This document shows positions 45,421-57,741 of a stretch of 64,000 nt of DNA, piece after piece. This stretch comes from Tubulanus polymorphus. Taxonomy: Eukaryota > Nemertea > Palaeonemertea > Tubulaniformes > Tubulanidae. Position 1 is the first letter of the stretch. The number at the start of each line of letters is the position of its first letter. The stretch spans positions 1,948,916 to 2,012,915 of the forward strand of contig NC_134032.1 in the NCBI RefSeq assembly GCF_964204645.1. The letters run 5' to 3'. The notes beneath the pieces are model-generated. The model had not been told where the DNA came from and searched no databases. It saw only the letters and a list, made by a program, of their open reading frames with translations. Position numbers and translations under genes: made by a program.

Positions 45421-47292
45421 TAAATCGATAATAGATTTTGCTAACTTTGGTCCCAGCGGCTACTTTGCGTTCACTTCCTGTCCGTAGACAGGGTTGTATT
45501 TTCAAAAAGTTTACAACGCGCTTCAATGTAGGCCTTGAATGTTCTTGATATTTAGTTGAAATATCGAGTAGAAATCTTGAAGAAGCTCTGGTCAATTGTC
45601 TTGACGTTTTTGTATGTCGTTTTTATCCGGGGCCTACTCGGGTCGATTGGATGGTACGCCTTCTTAACGTCATAAGTCTGTATTCTACGAGGCCTCAAGC
45701 TTCTTTAAAGTGTTTCGTATACTAGGCCGCTAACAGAAATACGGATAAAAATAAGAATTAGTTGTTTAGGCGACTTCCTTAGTGCGCATGGTGTCCCTGC
45801 CGAGATCCTAGTCGATGTGGTAAGTATACCCTCAGATCTAACCAAGCATCTATTGGTGTTTTTCAAAAACTTAACGAGCAGCGGTCATCATCATCGAACT
45901 GCAGTAAGTAAATGCCCGGCATCGATTTCGGTTATTTCGGAAACAATTCTCGATTGAGTCGCCTTTATGAGTATCTTCTTTATTTCCTCGAGTTGGACGG
46001 CGTTCTTGGACCTGACAGTGTATTTGTGTGTGTGTGAATTAGCTCATTAAACTGATTAAAATGGCCGTGTATGATTTTGAATGATTAATTGTGAATGTTT
46101 TTCATCAACTGCAGTAACTGCATCCAGACACGAACCCCCGGAGATTGAACAATTGCGGTATATTTTCAATTTTGCCGATATCTAAATTGATAAATGCGCA
46201 TTGAAATAAGTTGTTCTTTCTAATTGATTGCATTAATTTAATGTTTCCAATTCTCTTCGCCGTCCTGGATATCATTATTTGAATTATTCATGATTTAAAA
46301 AAAAAATTATTTTGCAATATATACATCACATTTCCATCAAACCCCCTGATTTTCAACTCTGAAATATATGCAAACTCCTACCTACCGCGTTCCTAGATTT
46401 TATTGCAATTATCGCACAGCAATTAAATTGTCATATTCTATTTTCTTTTTTTTTAAATTTCATTGTTTGAAATGAAACCAGAGAGTTTACGATTAACGAT
46501 GATACGTATGAATGTTAAAAAGAATTCAAATCCTTTAGTTTGAAGACATTCGTATAAAACTCCCATAATTCTATAAAAAAAATCCTAAACAAATTATCGA
46601 AAGATGGTGGTATTTCAGGCAGTCAATTATTATGACGGATATCGATGCAACGGAGAAAAAAACGCGCCTTAGCCCAGCTTCTAAAGTTGGTGGTGCTTGA
46701 TTTCCATGAACCGGGCGCGATGCATGTAGTAATTAACACCTGTCCTGAGCTAGGGCTGGTGTTTGGCCCACGCAATAGGCTAACGTATTATGAGAGAATA
46801 AGGCCATACGTATTCATAATGATTGGCTATTCCAAAATCCTGCTCCAGGACAGCTTCGTGCCTTCGTCGCTCGCAATGTCGGTCGTCGATAACACAATAG
46901 ATGAACTTTAACTGAAAACTGGGCTAAGGGCCTTCTCAGTCAGTTCAGTATTACAACTAGCCTTAACAAAATAATTCAGATCTAATAGGCCGATCTTATC
47001 AGTCGGATGAAGCCCATAGAAATGCATAAGCATAATTGGGAATTTCTGTTTGTATCACCGCTATCATCATTATATTATTTCTGTTATTTTCATTATTACG
47101 TATTTATTCATGAACTGCCAACAAAATTACTAATCACAGATTAAGCGGTAATTTCGCGAAAAAATACATATATTTGACCTGCGGGAGCTGTTTGCGAATA
47201 CACCAGAGACTGTATAACATTGTGTCTAATAATCGTGTCAGGGGTTTCGGAAAGTCTTTCTGTCTCAGTCGGGCGCTGACGTGGTGTTTAAG
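45421..47292. other. Intergenic, no gene supported
   Basis: AT-rich. An 88-codon plus-strand frame at 46645-46911 has no motif, no upstream acceptor and no recognisable family. Part of this interval must hold the astacin promoter. Confidence 0.4.
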
Positions 47293-50200
47293 ATGGCGCT
47301 CGTGTGCAGAAGGTAAATTTATGAAGTTACAATTTGTGTGAATTTCAAAATGATTCGAAGCAAGCTTAAACACACCGTAGTTTAACCATCAGTGATGATG
47401 TTGTTTTTTAGGTTCGCTTCGGCGCTGTTGTTCTGCACGATGATATTTCTACCAGTTCAATCGAGTCAATTAACAGAACACGAACAAAATCAGCTACTTG
47501 AACAGGTAAACCATTTTACTAACCGAAAATAGTATACCGGGATATGTACCTAGGTAGTTATCTAGTAGTATCTAGTAGTATTTGGTAGTTCCAACAACTA
47601 AAACAATATATAAAGCATTAACGCAAGCATCCTCCCCCGGCAGGGATTCGAACCTGATGGCATCGAGATTGCCACGGCACGAAACCCTGCCATAATCGAC
47701 CGTGTGCGCAGATACATGCGCAGTTCAGATGATGTGATTTTTAGCCAATCAGAAATCCCGTTTTATTTCAGCCCGGGTTTTCCCATTTATAGCTCTTCCT
47801 TGAAATTTGCCTCAACGTTTATACAACGAGCAATCTGATTGGTGCCGCCAGTTTTCGTTCGGAAAGCTGCGCATGTACCTGCGCACCCGGTCTACTGATG
47901 CAGGGGTTCGTGCCGTGGCTGAGTGTAGCGATGCCATCAGGTTCGAGTCCCTGCAGAGGGAGGATGTAACGCAAGCCAAATATATCTTGCTAAGTTTATA
48001 GTAGAAAAGTTAAATTCAAATTGTTGGTGTAATTGCCATTGTGGTAAGTTCATATCTTCAATGAGGACAACAATTCAAACTTAACTGTTTTAGGCTTTAA
48101 CTTTTTCGTGAAACTGGGCCCTTGGGCGCAGAAAAAAAACTTGTTCGCGCTTACCGTGGTTAGTAAACTGGTCTTAAATGGGCGCAGGAAAACGCTGTTA
48201 GCGCTAACCATTGTCTTCGTGTGGCCTCTTATTTCAAGCCGGTTACCCTAACCACGGATAAGCCACTAACCACGGTTAGGCTAACAGGGTTTTTCCTGCG
48301 CCCGCCCCTGGTTGTGAGAAAGATTGAAGTCGATTGATGCTTTTATTCAAACATTCCAGATAGAAATCGATACAGACGAGATCATATTTGATTTCAAGGG
48401 CTATAAAATAGAGATCGCTAATTCGATGAGATATTGGGATAATGGTACTGAAATATTCATACAGGTTTGTAGTTGATTTTTTGATAATCAGCCAAGTCTA
48501 TTTCTACGATATATTTACTTAATGCATCCTCGCTTGCCAGGGTTTGATTGCCTCCTGTCGAAGCTGATATCAACACAAATCATGGCTGCAGACCCTTCAT
48601 TGGTCTATTACATCGCCAGAGATTTCTTTGGCGGACGGGTTGCCGCTCAGCGCCCACCAGTCTATGTATTAAGCCAATCAGATGCGTTGTTTTTCACCTG
48701 CAGATTCGCTCTGTCAGTGCAATGCATCTGATTGGCTTGATACATAGACTGGTGGGCGCTGAGCGGCAACCTGTAATAGACCAATGAAGCGTCTGTGTTG
48801 GCGTGAGACAATCAAACTCTGGCAAGCGAGGAAGACCTAAACATAACTATTTAACTAATCGATCCGATTAATGTTGCAATAGGTGGATAATCCAGAAGAT
48901 GGACATTCGATAATCGACGAAAATCTTGGTAAAACGGACGAGACAACGACAGACGGATCAGAATTACTCACGCCTAGCAACGAGACCGTAGTGAAACGGA
49001 AAATATGGGCACAAGAGCGAACTTTATGGGCGAATGGTTTTATCCCATACTGCTTTACTAGTGGTAGGTAAAACTGAGATTTAGTTGTACAGCAAACGTA
49101 TCACATTGACGTGGTACTTTTCTTTTTTCTAAGGACATTTCACGAACTCCGATAAGCAGAAGATTCGCGTCGCTCTTAGGCAAATAATGGCGGCGACTTG
49201 TCTGACTTATAGCGAGCGGAGCTATTGCGAAAAGAAAGCAAAGATGATCCGTTATAAACGTACCATGAATAGGTAACTAAACAACCGTGCCGTTATTTCT
49301 AATTAAATGCTAATGATATCATACATAAATCAACATCTTACTGAAGTGGTAACAATTACACGTACAAGTTCTTCAAATTCTGGAATGGGGTATCTGCAAA
49401 ACCAGCTATCCTGCCATATGGCGTAACGTGCAGTAGGTTGTTCGTTGTCAAAATTAGTTCATTTTCATTTTCAATGAACTTAGAACTGGATGTTGAGACC
49501 CCTCAATCCATATACTATCGCAGCACCTATCAAATATACAATACTTTCATTCTTCTACTCAGATATCGGTTTAGTTTTCATAAATAATTGATTCATTTAA
49601 GAGAAAAGTTCATGAAATCGAACGCTGACGACCACGATCTACAACCAACACCTGGCGGATCCTCGCCTGCCAAACGCGGAATCCTCGATTGCCACAGTAG
49701 CACTGCGGGTACACAATGTCTAATCATTGAACGTTTGACAAGATATAATCTTCCTCCATTTTCAGTTGTCAGTCAAGCATAGGTCAAGGTAAACGAGGAG
49801 CTGGCACGAATTTGGGAACGAATTGCATGTTTGTAAGTTACGTAATCGTTATATAGAGATTTCTGCAGAAACTAACGCGGATGGAAATACGTGTGTTCAA
49901 ATATCTATAGATTTGACTATTGCTCTATCGTGAATTTAACTTTTGATAAAAGAATCCGAAATATCGATTCAGACTGGAACCATAATTCACGAAACCCTTC
50001 ACGCTACGGGATGTTGGCATGAACAGCAGAGAACCGACAGATCGGCGTACGTCATTGTATCCGAGAATGAGTACATTTATAGCGATCAGTTCGATTTCAT
50101 GGAAACTATCGACAACGCCCCGTTTGACTATCGGTCGGTGATGGCTTACCGAGGAGTCGTAAGTAGAATAACCAGAAAATATCTGATATCTGGGATATCC

Positions 50201-53200
50201 AGGGGTGGATCTAGGATATTTGTAGGGGTGGGGTCCAGGGAAGTAAAAAGGGAACAATATATGAAATGTTACTGTAATGACGCCGACGTAAGAGACGCAT
50301 AACGTCCTTATGACCAACGACCTTGAGGGGGTACTCGACAATAGAAAAAATGTTTTGAAATGTTGAGAAGAATTTTGGTGAGATTCCCACGAAGTTTGAT
50401 AATGAAATCCATGAAATTAATCCTGAAATACGCGATATATCCCAATCACAATACCATTGTCTATTCATGATTTTGCATGAGAAAATACTACTCCCGGACC
50501 CAATTCCACAGTTGTGAGTAAGAGTTAACTCTGAGCTAAAGTTAGTTCATTTTCAATTAGTTAACTCAGAGTTGAATCTAAACTCGGAACTGTGGAACTG
50601 GATCCCGTTTTTTATTCACCTTAACTGAAAAAATGTCCTGGGGACATTCAAATTGAGGTGCCCTTGGATACCCTCTAAATCCGCCCCCGATATCCCAGGT
50701 ATGATTAACTCGAACAAGCAACCGACAGTGATGAAAAATGTTAATCGACGGATCGGATTTGAAGGGAAAGCGAGGACGACCGGCTATGTTTACAGTAGAC
50801 CCAGAGATGGAATTCGCTACGACGGGCGGACGTCTTCTAACATTCTACGACAACAAACAATTAAACGACGTTTATAAATGCGCAGGTACGTACCTACGTT
50901 CATCACTTGCACTGTCTAAAGCATTCCGAACAAAACCCTCGACGACGCTTAGATTTTTATATCGACGAATAAGTAAATATATAGTACGATATGAATTTCC
51001 AGGTCGATGTGGACCAAATCGATGCGAAAATGAAGGCTATCTCGATAAAAACTGTAAATGCGTTTGTCCAGATTTCGTTCGGGGAACATACTGTGGTCAA
51101 GTATCAACAGGTAGATGTCCGTATCGATTACGAGAAGCACTCACCGGGGATCGAACCCGAGGCAAGCGTGCAACTTGGGCCAGTGGTTATACAATTTACG
51201 TAGCATATCTGCCCTTAAATGTCGACTTAATATAGTTGCAATTCTATTGTTAAACTACTCTGTATTTTTTAATGAGATTAATCACTTGTTGTTGAAGGGT
51301 GCGGCGGAGTTATAAATGTATCTGGAACTAAGATTCTGACGTCACCTGGCTACCCGAGTAACTACAAAAACGGTCAGACCTGTGCGTGGCTGGTGAAGGT
51401 ACTCGTTTAGTAATTTCGAAATGGAAATCAAATTCACGTTTTCGTTTATCAACATACACGTCCATCTTTAAATATATTCCAGGCACCAAAGGGATCAATA
51501 ATGAAAATAAAGTTCTTAGATTTTGACGTGGAAGGATCGCCGACTGGTTGTAAAGATAGTCTGGAAGTACGGTACCATGGACTGGGTAACGTCGGACCCA
51601 GGTATATAACGGCTTAATGCGTGCGGTTATCATTAATGGTTATCATCAGCATTGATACTGCGTGTCTATACTTCTACATATTCAGATATTGCGGTCGCGG
51701 TGTCAAGAAAACGTTCGAAACGATGTTCAATAATGCCACGATTGTGTTGAGAACTAATAGCGCAGGTCAGCGCAGGGGTTTCAAATTACAGATAGATTTG
51801 AAAAAAGATTACAGTAAGTCTAATGTAGAAAAGAGAGATTCGTCACGGAATGAAAAGGACTCGGTAACGATTACCGGTGATGTTTTGCAGGTTGTAATCC
51901 GAATCCTTGTAAAAATGGTGGTAAATGTTTGAAAACTTTGTACGGGTTGATTATGTGCGATTGTCGGTTTGAGAACGTCGCCGGGCGCTGGTGTGAACAC
52001 AGTAAGGATCGTTGAAGCCGGTTTATATAGATGTCTGGTTCCAGTTCCACGGTTCTGGGCCCAGTTCCACAGTGAGTTAGAGTTAACTCTGAGTTAAAGT
52101 TAGTTCATTTCCAATGAGTTAACTCCAATGAGTTAAATCTTAACTCAGAACAGTGGAACTGGACCCTGAGTTAAGATTCGACTCCGAGTTAACTCGTTGA
52201 AAATGAATTTTAACTCAGAGTTAACTCTTACTCACAACTGTGGGACTGGGGTCCTGGATGTCTTGTCTTGCGGTCATTGTGTTCGTTTTTCCGTTTCCAG
52301 CGAATGGTGCGTGGTCCCAGTGGGGCGGATGGTCGAATTGTCCTGGTAGATGTGGTTTACAGACTCGTAGAAGATTATGTAATAGTCCCAGGCAGACGGG
52401 ACGGGGGTTGGACTGCTATGGCAACTCCGTCGAGTCGAAACCATGCGGTCAATGGCCCTGTGACGGTAAGTCAAAGATTGAAAAGTTTGAAAACCTATAT
52501 CCAGGGTTCCCAGCTGTACGGCCAGGGTAAAAAGAAGTACTAGTGAGAACTTTTTCAGCAATTTTAGAACCGATGGATGGACTTTTGACTCGGAAAGAAG
52601 TACCGGTACCTACTAGTAAAATGAGGGCCCATAAGGTAGCATTTTTGCAATGCCTTTGCCAGAATACTAAAGTCATGTAGGACATATATACCGCGGTAAT
52701 TCCATAACACTTTCCTGTAGATTCAATCTTATTGACAAGTGAATAAGCGGGCCCTACTCATAGAATACTTCAACAGTCAAATTCGTGACCAAATCGCACA
52801 TGAAAAATACATCAAAATCAAATAAGGAAGGACAATGATGTTTGTCCAAACTTTTTCCAAAAGAAGGACTGGGAAGGACTTGGAAGGACCGCTGGAAACC
52901 CTGTATATCTGTTTCAGAAATCGAAATCATATACGCGATCCTTTTTTTATCGTAAAAGGTTTTTTCACGTGCGATTTTGACAAGTACAGTCTCGGGTCGA
53001 CGTATTGCCCTCTGCGGCAAGTACAGAACTTAAAGGCGGATAAATTCAACGGAGCGGTCGTCAGCAATACCATGGCGATGAGCACGGTAAACAGTCAAAG
53101 GACGCCAGGTCGTAAAAGTTTCGCACCCCACGCCGATCTTACGTTGGGTAATAGTAAGGGTATGTTTTTCTGGAGCGGCCTAAACTATAAATGGTACAAG

Positions 53201-56132
53201 AAGGGATACGAAGCCTGGATAGTATCACCTACTATATCCACAGCCGGAGCGCGTTGTCTACGCTTTTACTTCCAGTCAACGTATCGAGGTTCGTCGTCAA
53301 CAATCATTTCATCATCACTCTCAAAACGAATATAATCTTTCAACTGATATCTAAAGCCTAGCGCACATCGACACTGCGATTGGAGACAACTAGTTGTTGC
53401 TACCGAACGATTACCCCGCGCACATCGAAATCTAGTTACAACCGGTCAGTTGCAGCAACTGCATGGCGCGTGTCAATCGTCGAAATCCAGAGCGCGCACA
53501 TCGACGGATATGACTGCGATTGAGTACAACCAGTTGCTCAAAAGTAGAACATGGGCAACTGGCTGGAACTGGAGATAGATCGACGCTTACCAATCGTAAG
53601 ACACATTCAAGCAACTGATCGTATCCAGCCAGTTCCTCTCATGCGCCGAAAACTGCCTTGCAACTAGTTGTCTCCAATCGCACTGTCGATGTGCGCTAGG
53701 CTTAATACACTCTTTATTAATTAGTCTATATGTTTTTCGCAAAAAGGGAATCCGAAATTACCCGGGACCATTGTTGGATTTAAAATACTACGCGCACGAG
53801 ATAATGAAAAGATAGCAGGATTTTCAAAGTTACCGATCGTGACTAAATACAATAAGTGGACTCTGTTCGAGGAGACCATTACAGATTTAGAAGGCGTCAC
53901 GCCACCTTATAAGGTACCGGGGAACCTGATTTCTGTGTCTGGGGTTCAAAATGAACCTATAATTCACAGTTAATTATTCGATCAATATGACCGCCACTGA
54001 CTTCAAGCGTTTCATTCTCATTACGTATAGGTGGTTATATATTTCTGGTGGTCCTCTTGGCCAGTCGGTTCTTTACCAGGAGCAGCAATTGACGACATTT
54101 CACTTTTATCGGGAAGCTGTAGCATTTACGAAGAAATGAAATACGCCACAGAAGGTAAGGTCGGCGATGTCCTGAAATGGGTTATAGTTTAGAAGAAGTT
54201 TAGAAGAGTTTTGCGTCCCAACTGCGAGTAACAGTGTAACCCTTAAGAGACGGCGGGGCCTTTTTTGTAGGTTGTCACGGATCACAAGCTGATTATGTAA
54301 GCATAGCATAGTCGATGTTTATGTCTCGACAGCCAATGCCAACGGTGGTTTAGAACCAGAGACCTCTTGGTTACCAGTCCTGCACTCGACCAACTGGGCT
54401 AACTGCAAAGGACCTTACGGACCTTAGGGAAACTTACTTCTCCGGACGTTTCTGATTCGGAAATTATATGCAATTTCATCTAGGAACATGTAAAGACAAA
54501 AATCCAAGCTGTAAGGCGTGGGCCGCGAAGAAGGAATGCAAGAAGAACCCGAAGTATATGCGGGTAAACTGTCCTGTGTCGTGCGAAAAGTGTGTTCCGT
54601 GTATTGACGCCGACAACAAGCAGTGCCCAATTTGGGCGCAGAAAAAAGAATGCGCTAAAAATCCCGGTTACATGTTATCGCAATGTCCAGTGTCGTGTCA
54701 ACAATGTCTACACGGCTGTGTCGACCGGAACAAAGATTGCAGACCGTGGGCCAAATCGGGTGAATGTAGCAAGAATGCTAAATGGATGCGGACTCAATGT
54801 CCTAGAGCTTGCGGTAGGTGCAAGCCAGGATTTCTGATTCCGAACGGTGAGTTTGAAAGTTGAGTTCGGGGCTGTGGCTCTGGGCTCTATAGATCAGTAG
54901 ATATTGTTATGGTACTTAACAATCTGAGCCACTTGTTATTCCACTAGCTTCTCCACCACTAATCGTTTCACGAAGATCTCCACCACAGTATCGTGTCCCA
55001 TGACTATCCTCTATTGTTGCTCTAACTAATTTTGTACCGCTGGATCTTCTCGCTGACCTACCTCCTCCTCAAGTAGATATTAACTACTAACACTTCTACA
55101 TGGTATGATCAAGCTTTTCTTTACTTCCCCTACACTGCTTACATTATTTCTTCTGCCTTATTTCCAACTCAAAAACCTTTGACCTATATACTAACAAGTA
55201 CATTTTTCACATTCCTTAACCCTTACCTCACCCGCTTCTAACCTTACCATATTTGGTATGTTCAATCCCCGCTACTCCCTCCTGTACCACGCTAACCATC
55301 CCATAAAAGTCCTTACATTTTAAATATAGTAACTAAATGCTCTTCCGTGTTTCTCAACAAACTCCCAGCTTGATCTGATCTTTCATCTGGTACATTTGCA
55401 AACACATCTAGTGTGCGCTATCATGCACACACTGCACACGCTATCTTTTCCCGTACATATAAAACCCTATAACTATTGCCTTTACAATATCATAAATATT
55501 TTTTCGTTTCAGTTTGTAAGGGCAATAAATTATTATCAGACCGAAGGCACACATTCACCGCTTCCAGTTACAGCGGAAAGTGCCTCCCGCAAAACGCCGC
55601 TCGTGATGATGCGGATTGTAACGAGTGGTGTTCGGCGGAAAACAAAGCCAAAGGCTCGTGGATTCAAGTGAAATTCAACGGTGGCGCCAAGGTGGTAACA
55701 TCGATGTCTTTGTGGTCAGGACGCACTTACGTTGTCAAACAAGCCACTTACAAATACAGCACTGACGGGGTACATTGGTACGGCGTATTCCACCGAGGGA
55801 CCACAAATAACGTTAGTGTCTTCGGCTGCTATGTTAATTTTACGTTTCAAATTATAGATTTTCAAATTTCCTGAACTAATCCGAGGCTTGCCATGCCAGT
55901 CATTACTTTAGATAATTGATCATTTCTTACAACTGTGGAAGCCACCGACCCGCAATCAAAACTAATTGGATATCTTTTTCAGGTTTTCGAAGGCAACGGA
56001 AATTACTACGTCCAGAATTTCAAAGCAGTTTACGTCAGGATGTACCCGAAGCTGTGGACGCCGCACGATAAAGCGTGTGCGCGCTGGAATGCAGACGGCT
56101 GCGACGCCCAAGATATTGAACACGAATCCTAA
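47293..56132 (+). CDS. Secreted astacin metalloprotease: astacin-EGF-CUB-EGF-TSP1-MAM-ShKT x3-discoidin
   Basis: Twenty phase-compatible exons, 1025 aa. Exon starts: 47293, 47412, 48360, 48883, 49134, 49766, 49973, 50765, 51003, 51298, 51483, 51686, 51891, 52301, 52959, 53747, 54031, 54484, 55513, 55983. Order: signal peptide (MALVCRRFASALLFCTMIFL), prodomain, KRKIWAQERTLW...IPYCF mature start, and astacin zinc site HETLHATGCWHEQQR (HExxHxxGxxHE) with Met-turn SVMAY. Then a Cys-rich EGF, CUB (CGG..SPGYPSNY..CAWLV to YCG), a second EGF (CNPNPCKNGGKC), TSP1 (WSQWGGWSNC), MAM (CDFD...FFWSG...DDI), three ShKT modules (WA.K.EC.KNP.YM...CP.SC..C) and an F5/8C domain (GSWIQVKF...YKYSTDGVHW) ending GC. 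Secreted and probably matrix-associated. The exon at 50765 has a weak acceptor but fits in phase. ShKT here is an accessory module, not a toxin call. Confidence 0.9.
47629..47966. mobile_element. Fold-back element with tRNA-like arms, 10-bp target duplication (copy 2)
   Basis: Flanked by TAACGCAAGC at 47619-47628 and again at 47967-47976. Ends are ATCCTCCCCCGGCAGGGATT and complement-like CTGCAGAGGGAGGAT. Each arm holds a tRNA-like block with B box GGTTCGAnTCC (inverted in the left arm). It lies in the second astacin intron; the sister copy is at 32396-32719. Confidence 0.85.
48117..48308. mobile_element. Inverted-repeat MITE (GGGCGCAGGAAAA)
   Basis: Termini GGGCGCAGnAAAA and TTTTCCTGCGCCC, with inner CTAACCACGG palindromes. 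It lies in astacin intron 2. Confidence 0.6.
48527..48832. mobile_element. Fold-back element (CCTCGCTTGCCAG) in astacin intron 3
   Basis: Inverted ends CCTCGCTTGCCAGGGTTTGA and CTCTGGCAAGCGAGG. Long inner arms include GGTTGCCGCTCAGCGCCCAC and CAGTCTATGTATTAAGCCAA with their complements around a ~50-bp loop. Confidence 0.8.
49390..49720. repeat. Dispersed repeat, copy in astacin intron 5
   Basis: Shares an ordered series of blocks (GCAGTAGGT, AGTTCATTTTCAATGAACTT, ATCCATAC, CAAATATACAATA, TCTACTCAGATATCGG, TTTAAGAGAAAA, CACCTGG) with 57280-57720. The latter has an extra MITE inserted. Confidence 0.7.
50494..50606. mobile_element. MITE, GTTCCACAG family (astacin intron)
   Basis: Starts GGACCCAATTCCACAGTTGT and ends AACTGTGGAACTGGATCC. 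Same family as 1062-1172. Confidence 0.8.
51115..51190 (-). repeat. tRNA-like SINE fragment (astacin intron)
   Basis: The minus strand has GCTTGCCTCGGGTTCGATCC (B box) and an upstream CACTGGCCCAAGTTG region. No acceptor stem. Confidence 0.45.
52030..52256. mobile_element. Compound MITE, GTTCCACAG family (astacin intron)
   Basis: Two or more overlapping units with GGGCCCAGTTCCACAG, GAGTTAACTCTGAGTTAAAG and CACAACTGTGGGACTGGGGT. It sits immediately upstream of the TSP1 exon. Confidence 0.7.
53355..53702. mobile_element. MITE with 40-bp TIRs (AGCCTAGCGCACATCGACA) splitting the MAM region
   Basis: Ends AGCCTAGCGCACATCGACAC and TGCGATTGGAGACAACTAGTTG, with the exact or near-exact complement at the right end. 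Flanked by TAA on both sides. Several internal GCGCACATCGA repeats. It lies in the intron between the two main MAM exons. Confidence 0.88.
54325..54415 (-). repeat. tRNA-like SINE head (Thr-type) in astacin intron
   Basis: The minus strand has GTTAGCCCAGTTGGTCGAGTG (A box), CTGGTAACC (anticodon-loop-like) and CTGGTTCTAAACC (B box variant). The arms do not pair well, so it was not called a tRNA gene. Confidence 0.5.
54847..55512. other. Astacin intron 18, no further feature seen
   Basis: AT-rich and pyrimidine-biased noncoding DNA between the ShKT and discoidin exons. Confidence 0.5.
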
Positions 56133-57280
56133 AAACGAAACCTCTATCATCCTATAGAATGAATAGCAAATCACTGATAATTCAAAAGATCTTTAAAATG
56201 AGCTCATTTACTAATCGAGTGAACGCCGGGAATTCTAAAATATATATTCAATTGTTCCTTACTTCAGACTTTTTAGCAAAGAATTAATCAGCGACAGTTC
56301 GAGTTGTTTGTTTCTCCGACATATCCTACTATATTCATGTGAAACTCCAGCGTTCATTGCGCAGAATTTGTCTCCGAGATACTCAAAAGAATTCCAATAC
56401 GCCTAAGAGCAAGGACTTAAAACGGTAAAGTACGATGTATTGAGTGCACTTGTTAGTGTGTCTCCATACAAGACACATGCCATGCTCTGGCAAAACAACG
56501 GCGAATGTGAAAGACGCCGATAATCAAACCGTTCGCGGTCCGGTTCCCAAATCAGGCCTCATATCAAGCTGTTCCATTCCTTGATCACTCTTACAAAATT
56601 TTGAAGTGGACTATTTCATAAGTCAGTTTTGTCACGCATGCACGCACGGACGCACGCACGCGACAGCAAACCTACAGACATCGTTATTGTAGAGAATAGC
56701 CACACTATTGGAAAATAGATCAAATCCACAATGTCTCCAAGAACTAGTTGTATCAAAATCTCTGAACTGGCTTAATATAAATGATCATCATTCTGTTGAT
56801 GAGAGCTTCCGAGAATATCTTGCTAGTCAGAATAGCCGATAAACCTGCTTGAATTTTCATCCGTCAAAAGCCATCAAACTTTGAATCACCAACTGGTATG
56901 AACTCGGAGCACACGACTATCGTGATCAGTTAAAATAATTCTTTATTTTCCCTTAACGCAACGTAATTACAACAATATACACTGTACTAATATACACTGT
57001 ACTAATATACACTGTACTAATATACACTGTACTATATAGCTGTGCAATAACTTAACTATTGAATTCCACATACCGGTACACCTTAAAAATTAACTCAACA
57101 TGAAAATATCATCAAATTCATACTTCATTTGCTTCAGTTATCTGAACCCCACGCTGTGCCAATGTAGGTAAAATGCGGTGAAATGATTTCACCTATTGAG
57201 TCGCAACAGTGAAATCTAAACGGATCCCGAACAAGAAACCGATTCTTCAATGAGGGACCCGCAACATCGGTTATCCCACC
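56133..57280. other. Convergent intergenic region (astacin / RIOK3)
   Basis: No coding frame. A 15-bp tandem repeat (AATATACACTGTACT, four copies) lies at about 56972-57034. A short CACGCACG-rich stretch is at 56637-56662. Confidence 0.5.
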
Positions 57281-57720
57281 AGATGGCGCGACGAGCAGTA
57301 GGTCTTACATTGCCAAAATCAGTTCATTTTCAATGAACTTTGAACTGAATATTTATACTCCTGGAGCCGGTTGCACAGTCATGGCTTAGACTTAAGACCA
57401 GTCTAAGACCAGCTTAGTTCTATAGCCAATCTAACAACTTAAGACCAGTCTTAAGACTTAAGACCATTTTTGGACTTAAGTCACAACTGTGCGACTGGCC
57501 CCAGGATCCATACATTATCACAGCACCACCAAATATACAATAATTTCATTTTTCTACTCAGATATCGGTAAAGTTTTCATAAATAATTGATTCATTTAAG
57601 AGAAAAATTCATTGAGTTTGAATTGAAATGTAGATGATATTGAACGCGGTAGACCGAGTTACTACTAGCGACACCTGGTGAATCCTCACCTGCCACAGTA
57701 GCGTTGCGGGCCGTTCCCCA
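57280..57720. repeat. Dispersed repeat with nested MITE
   Basis: Matches 49390-49720. At 57363-57505 it is interrupted by a GGAGCCGGTTGCACAGTC...GACTGGCCCC MITE made of CTTAAGACC palindromes. The nesting dates the MITE as younger than the repeat. Confidence 0.7.
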
Positions 57721-57741
57721 TTTCAGAAGCAGTTAGTTGAT

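Noticed and set aside
46645..46911. 88-codon plus-strand frame upstream of the astacin gene
   Set aside because: No signal peptide, motif or acceptor; not compatible with the astacin start at 47293.
54484..54846. ShKT modules as a venom-type toxin gene
   Set aside because: They are three internal modules of a large astacin protein, a common accessory use of this fold; nothing suggests a separate toxin.
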